From Candidatus Excrementavichristensenella intestinipullorum (lineage in GTDB: Bacteria > Bacillota > Clostridia > Christensenellales > Aristaeellaceae), in contig DVHZ01000137.1 of the NCBI GenBank assembly GCA_018711685.1, positions 41,912 to 105,911 of the forward strand: a DNA stretch of 64,000 bases, given 5' to 3'. Positions 60,623 through 64,000 of the stretch are shown here, piece after piece; the first letter of the stretch is position 1, and each line of letters begins with the position of its first letter. A program made the position numbers and the translations under genes. The notes below the pieces were generated by a model. It worked only from the letters and a program-made list of their open reading frames with translations, made no database searches and was not told the origin of the DNA.

Positions 60623-61279
60623 GTGCACGTCTTTGACATCATCGGCCCCATCATGATCGGTCCCAGCAGTTCCCACACGGCGGGAGCGGCGCGGATTGGC
60701 CTGGTGGCCCGGCAATTGTTGGGGGAGACGCCCCGGGGCGCCCGCATCGGGCTGTATGGTTCCTTTGCCGCCACCGCCCGGGGTCACGGCACCGACCGGG
60801 CCCTGGCCGCAGGGCTGCTGGGGTTGGCGGTGGACGATCCGGCCCTGAAGGATAGCCTGGAGATGGCCAAGGCTCAAGGGGTGGATTTGGGGTTCTATCA
60901 AGCCCGGTTGCGGGAAGCCCATCCCAATACCGCAGTGGTGGAGGTATGGGGAGAGCGCAATCGGGTGAGCCTGCGGGCCGCCTCGGTAGGCGGCGGGGCC
61001 ATTCGGGTCCAGGAGCTGGATGGGCTGCCGGTGAACTTCTCCGGGGAGGCCAACACCCTGATCCTGCGCCATCTGGACAGGCCGGGGGCCATCGCCCAGG
61101 TATCCCGGCTGCTGGCGGAGGCGAACATCAATATCGCTACCATGCAGGTGTTTCGGGAGCGGGCAGGGGGGCTGGCGGTCATGGCGTTGGAGATCGACGG
61201 CTGGCCGCAGCCTCAGGTGGTAGAAAAACTTCGCGCCTTGGAGGACATCCAGCGGGTCTCTCTGCTGCGCAGAATATAG
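60623..61279 (+). CDS. sdaAB: L-serine ammonia-lyase, iron-sulfur-dependent, beta subunit
   Basis: 218 residues from GTG 60623, with GGGAGGAGGAG upstream. The start FDIIGPIMIGPSSSHTAGAARIG is the classical SdaA beta motif. A C-terminal ACT domain (NTLILRHLDRPGAIAQVSRLLAEANINIATMQVFRE) binds L-serine as regulator in homologues. The enzyme deaminates serine to pyruvate using an oxygen-sensitive 4Fe-4S cluster. In the same operon as the alpha subunit. Confidence 0.96.
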   Translation: MHVFDIIGPIMIGPSSSHTAGAARIGLVARQLLGETPRGARIGLYGSFAATARGHGTDRALAAGLLGLAVDDPALKDSLEMAKAQGVDLGFYQARLREAHPNTAVVEVWGERNRVSLRAASVGGGAIRVQELDGLPVNFSGEANTLILRHLDRPGAIAQVSRLLAEANINIATMQVFRERAGGLAVMALEIDGWPQPQVVEKLRALEDIQRVSLLRRI

Positions 61280-61289
61280 GAGGAACGCC

Positions 61290-62156
61290 ATGCTGAAGGA
61301 ATATTCCATGGCCGAGCTGTTGCGCCAGGCCGGTGGGGGCAGCATTGCCCAGGCGGTGCTGAAAGACCAGGCGGAGCAGGACGGAGTCAGCCGGGAACGG
61401 CTGATGGAGGATATGGCCAAGGCCCTGGAGGTGATGCGCCAGGCTGCCCGGGAGGGATTGACGCCGGGCTTGCGCTCGGTTTCCGGCATGACCGGCGGCC
61501 AAGCGCCTCAATATAAAGCCTGGGTGGAGAAGGATGGGGGCTTGGGCGGCCAGGCCCTGGGCCAAGCCGGGGCCATCGCTTTGGGGGTGGCCGAGCTCAA
61601 CGCCTGCATGGGCCGCATTGTGGCCGCGCCGACGGCCGGGGCTTGCGGCGTGCTGCCCGGCGTGCTGCTGGCCCTGGAAAAGCAAAAGGGCTATACCGGG
61701 GAACAGCTGGTGATGGCCCTGTTCACCGCCGCCGGCGTGGGCGAGGTCATCGCCCACCGGGCCAGCATTGCCGGGGCGGAGGGAGGCTGTCAGGCCGAGG
61801 TAGGGGCGGCGGCGGCCATGGCCGCCGCCGCCGCGGTGGAACTGGCAGGAGGCCAGCCCCAGCAGGCCGCCGCCGCCGTATCCATGGCGCTGATGAACCT
61901 GATGGGCCTGGTGTGCGACCCGGTGGGTGGCCTGGTGGAGGTGCCCTGCGTGTATCGCAACGTGGCGGGGGCGGCGGTGGCCCTCACCGCCGCCGATATG
62001 GCCTTGGCCGGCATAGCGCCCATCCTGCCCGCCGACGAGGTCATCGACGCCATGGGCAGGGTGGGACGGATGATGCCCGCCGGCCTGCGGGAAACCGGGG
62101 AGGAGGGCTGCGCCGCCTGTCCCAGCGGCGGGCGCTTCCGCTCCCCTTCCTTCTAA
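61290..62156 (+). CDS. sdaAA: L-serine ammonia-lyase, iron-sulfur-dependent, alpha subunit
   Basis: 288 residues. Cluster and active-site segments NACMGRIVAAPTAGACGVLPGVLLALE, GLVCDPVGGLVEVPCVYRN are present; the Cys in these ligate the 4Fe-4S cluster. AGGAGGAAC precedes ATG 61290. It forms the catalytic partner of the beta subunit encoded 10 bases upstream. It supports an anaerobic life style with serine as carbon source. Confidence 0.97.
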   Translation: MLKEYSMAELLRQAGGGSIAQAVLKDQAEQDGVSRERLMEDMAKALEVMRQAAREGLTPGLRSVSGMTGGQAPQYKAWVEKDGGLGGQALGQAGAIALGVAELNACMGRIVAAPTAGACGVLPGVLLALEKQKGYTGEQLVMALFTAAGVGEVIAHRASIAGAEGGCQAEVGAAAAMAAAAAVELAGGQPQQAAAAVSMALMNLMGLVCDPVGGLVEVPCVYRNVAGAAVALTAADMALAGIAPILPADEVIDAMGRVGRMMPAGLRETGEEGCAACPSGGRFRSPSF

Positions 62157-62186
62157 AGGACAAAACCTATGAAATGATATTATAGA

Positions 62187-62228
62187 AAGAGTGCGCCCGG
62201 CCGGATTGGAATGCCGAGGCGCACTCTT
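62187..62228. terminator. Hairpin between sdaAA and the convergent solute-binding-like gene
   Basis: AAGAGTGCGCC (62187-62197) pairs perfectly with GGCGCACTCTT (62218-62228). It probably serves both convergent units. Confidence 0.65.
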
Positions 62229-62251
62229 GAACGCTTTTCCCCCGGAAAAGA

Positions 62252-63493
62252 TTAGGGGCTGTCCGCCAGGGAAGCTGCCGCCGCCCTGGCCGCCGCCACC
62301 AACCGTTGGGCCTGAGCTCTGCCCTGGGCCCGGTACTGGGTGTCGAAGGCGGAGACCGGGCGCAAAACGCCTAAGGTGGATTGCTCCAGTTCCTCCATGC
62401 CCTGATCCCCAACGTACAACGGGCCACCTTGGGTCACCCGCAGCGCCCGGATACTGGTCAGTGCTTGCTGGGCGTCTTCTTCCAGTAAAAAGGTCAGAAA
62501 GTCTTCCATTAGCGCCTCCCGGGCGGCGCCGTCCTGACGGTTGGTCCGGGGCACCGCCAATAGCAGCAGTTGGTCGGTAAAAGCCGCGCCCCCCGCCGCC
62601 ACCGTCCAGTCCGGAGCCCTGCCTGACTGGCTCAACAGCTGTAACCGCCGGATTTCCCGCTGGGTTACCGGGATGGCCCCGTAGACGCCTTGGGTAAATC
62701 CAGTGTAGAAATCGTCCCCCTCCAGGAAATTTTCCGGCAGGGAGAGGGGCAGGCTGCACAGGGCCAGATAGGTCTGGGGCTGAGGCGTAGGGGAGGCCGA
62801 GGGGTCTTGGGGCAGGCCCAAATCGATTTGGGCCTCTGCCTGGCCCAGAGCTTCCCCGTCCAGGGTTACCCGCCTGGGTGCGCACAGCGCGTCCAGAACC
62901 GCCGGCCAGCAGCGGTAGGGCTCCTCCGCCGGTACCTGCATCAGGTAGCGGGGCGTCTGCTTTACCGGCTGAGGCGTTTCCAGCTGGGCCCAGTCCAGGG
63001 GGACCTGATCTACCAGTGTCCGATTCAGCGCCCAGGCATATCCTCCCATGGCCACCGCCACAGCTACCGTGTCCTCCTCCCACCAGCCCGCCCCTCTTAG
63101 CTCGGTGCGCAGCCCTGCCGGTTCCTCTAAAGGGCACAGCCCCTGACCGCTTGGCAACATGCCCGGGGCAAAGAGCAGCCCGTCCGGCGCGGGATCCGCC
63201 TGCCCGAAGGCGCAAAGTACATCCGCCTCCACCGGCTCCATCTGCAGATAAACCCCTGGATGGCGCTTTTCAAACCGGGCCGCCTGTTGATTCAGCCAGG
63301 GAATAAAGCTGCCGTACCCAGGTTGCCAGCCGCCGCAAACCCATACCCGCAGCACGCCCGCCCAGCCTTCGTAAGACTGGGCCGCGATGCCCCTGCTGTC
63401 TACCGGAAGCCCGGCCAGCAGAGGCCGCCAGCATAAAACCATACCCGCCAACAGTAGCCAGCACAATCCCTGCCCTATCCGCTTCACCCCCAT
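62252..63493 (-). CDS. Extracellular solute-binding-like protein
   Basis: 413 residues from ATG 63493 (GGGAGGTGGCACC upstream). A hydrophobic N-terminus (LCWLLLAGMVLCW) may be a signal anchor; no lipobox. The remainder resembles family 1 solute-binding proteins: VWVCGGWQPGYGSFIPWLNQQAARFEKRHPGVYLQMEPVEADVL, and the late EDFLTFLLEEDAQQALT. It lacks permease neighbours, so it may be a sensor or an orphan transport component. Function uncertain. Confidence 0.65.
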   Translation of the reverse strand: MGVKRIGQGLCWLLLAGMVLCWRPLLAGLPVDSRGIAAQSYEGWAGVLRVWVCGGWQPGYGSFIPWLNQQAARFEKRHPGVYLQMEPVEADVLCAFGQADPAPDGLLFAPGMLPSGQGLCPLEEPAGLRTELRGAGWWEEDTVAVAVAMGGYAWALNRTLVDQVPLDWAQLETPQPVKQTPRYLMQVPAEEPYRCWPAVLDALCAPRRVTLDGEALGQAEAQIDLGLPQDPSASPTPQPQTYLALCSLPLSLPENFLEGDDFYTGFTQGVYGAIPVTQREIRRLQLLSQSGRAPDWTVAAGGAAFTDQLLLLAVPRTNRQDGAAREALMEDFLTFLLEEDAQQALTSIRALRVTQGGPLYVGDQGMEELEQSTLGVLRPVSAFDTQYRAQGRAQAQRLVAAARAAAASLADSP

Positions 63494-63966
63494 GGTGCCA
63501 CCTCCCTCAGCTGCGGCCATAATATATAGAAGAAAAGACCGGAGAACATGCAGGACAGGGGGAATATTCCGACTTTTCAAACTGTTAACAATGCACAAAA
63601 ACGAGAAATGGAGGCAAAAACACGAACATTAAATGCCGAATTCCCCCGGAAAACGGAAGATTTCCCGAACGCTATTGGGAGAAGCCTTGCTAGTGACCCC
63701 AATATGTGGGCAAAAGGATGCAAAATAGCGAACGTGGGAGGGTTTCTTTACCTAGGAAAAAAGAGGTTGACAACGGGCGGGCGGCGTGATATTATATACA
63801 AGCGCTCAAGGGAAGGGGCCCGCGAGGGAGCTGAAAGAGCGCGAAGCGATCCTTGAAAACGATACAGCGAGAGCGAGAGAACGAGGAAAGAACAGTCAGA
63901 TTCTGATGAGTAAGCAGCATTGGGGGGGCCGGCTTTGGCGAGTCGGGCGCCCCGATGTGAAGGATT
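63494..63966. other. Upstream region of the rRNA operon
   Basis: About 470 bases. No gene is supported. It holds the leftward gene's start region on the left and the rRNA promoter on the right, and AT-rich sequence between 63570 and 63760 that may act as an UP-type region. The transcribed leader 63800-63966 has the CTTGAAAACGATA-like word common before Firmicute 16S genes. Confidence 0.55.
63767..63795 (+). promoter_or_regulatory. Strong promoter of the rRNA operon
   Basis: Perfect TTGACA (63767-63772), 17-base spacer, TATTAT (63790-63795). It lies about 170 bases before the 16S 5' end. Confidence 0.85.
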
Positions 63967-64000
63967 AAACGCAAGAGTTTGATCCTGGCTCAGGACGAAC
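63967..64000 (+). rRNA. rrs: 16S ribosomal RNA, 5' end (cut by window edge)
   Basis: AGAGTTTGATCCTGGCTCAG begins at 63974, the universal 27F region, followed by GACGAAC. The mature 5' end is placed seven bases upstream by analogy with other bacteria. Only 34 bases are in the window. Confidence 0.96.

Noticed and set aside
61179-63215. A 678-codon minus-strand open frame across the sda genes
   Set aside because: Antisense to sdaAA with its clear motifs, and it runs through the intergenic hairpin.

Overview
The window is a G+C-rich chromosomal segment from an anaerobic Firmicute, most likely a member of the Clostridia (Oscillospirales or Christensenellales-like). This placement is inferred from a ferredoxin-dependent 2-oxoacid oxidoreductase operon, an oxygen-sensitive two-subunit L-serine dehydratase, stand-alone ferredoxins, DUF951, CarD and VanW-type proteins and RecD2. 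No single sequence proves it. Most genes have a clear Shine-Dalgarno site, many overlap by 1 or 4 bases, and sigma-A type promoters with 17-base spacers are easy to read.

Layout, left to right. Bases 1-5.6 kb are a replication-origin neighbourhood: tadA and ychF leave leftward, dnaA, dnaN and mnmE leave rightward, and DnaA boxes lie between and inside the block. From 5.6 to 12 kb run a four-subunit 2-oxoacid:ferredoxin oxidoreductase, DUF951, three tandem signal peptidase I homologues (the first lacking its catalytic Ser and Lys) and a secreted M1-peptidase-like protein without its zinc site. At 12-13.8 kb an AT-rich island carries an orphan Nif11-type RiPP precursor behind a consensus promoter, followed by a large hairpin-rich repeat. 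From 13.8 to 19.3 kb are the ferrous iron system (feoA, feoB, a small Cys-rich partner), a PfkB kinase and mnmG. From 19.3 to 27.3 kb is a sugar-type ABC importer regulon with a DeoR regulator, a TIM-barrel isomerase, an ADP-ribosylglycohydrolase, a half-length PfkB protein and a complete PfkB kinase. From 27.5 to 33.9 kb are a VOC protein and a full oligopeptide/dipeptide ABC system.

From 34 to 37.7 kb are a membrane protein, a ComEA-like protein, rpsB, tsf and pyrH. From 38 to 44.6 kb lies a leftward purine/pyrimidine- or hydantoin-type catabolic block (HyuA-like ATPase, DUF917, NCS1 permease, PucR and TetR regulators) with a 44-base tandem repeat array in its promoter gap. From 44.7 to 49.7 kb are an epimerase, a P-loop kinase, a pair of small paralogous unknown proteins with a CarD protein behind a possible attenuator, rsmH, and a Tgt homologue with an altered base pocket. 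A second, inverted copy of the hairpin repeat follows (49.7-50.4 kb). The last part holds a VOC protein, a HAD phosphatase, a CapD-type polysaccharide enzyme, a ROK fructokinase, a ferredoxin, recD2, acpS, a double VanW lipoprotein, a coiled-coil membrane protein, the serine dehydratase genes, a solute-binding-like protein, and the strong promoter and first bases of a 16S rRNA gene.

The most unusual features are the orphan Nif11 precursor, the two-copy composite hairpin repeat whose stems differ in sequence but keep pairing, and three proteins that keep a known fold but have lost catalytic parts (signal peptidase, M1 peptidase, half PfkB). All functional statements are from reading the sequence; no database search was run.
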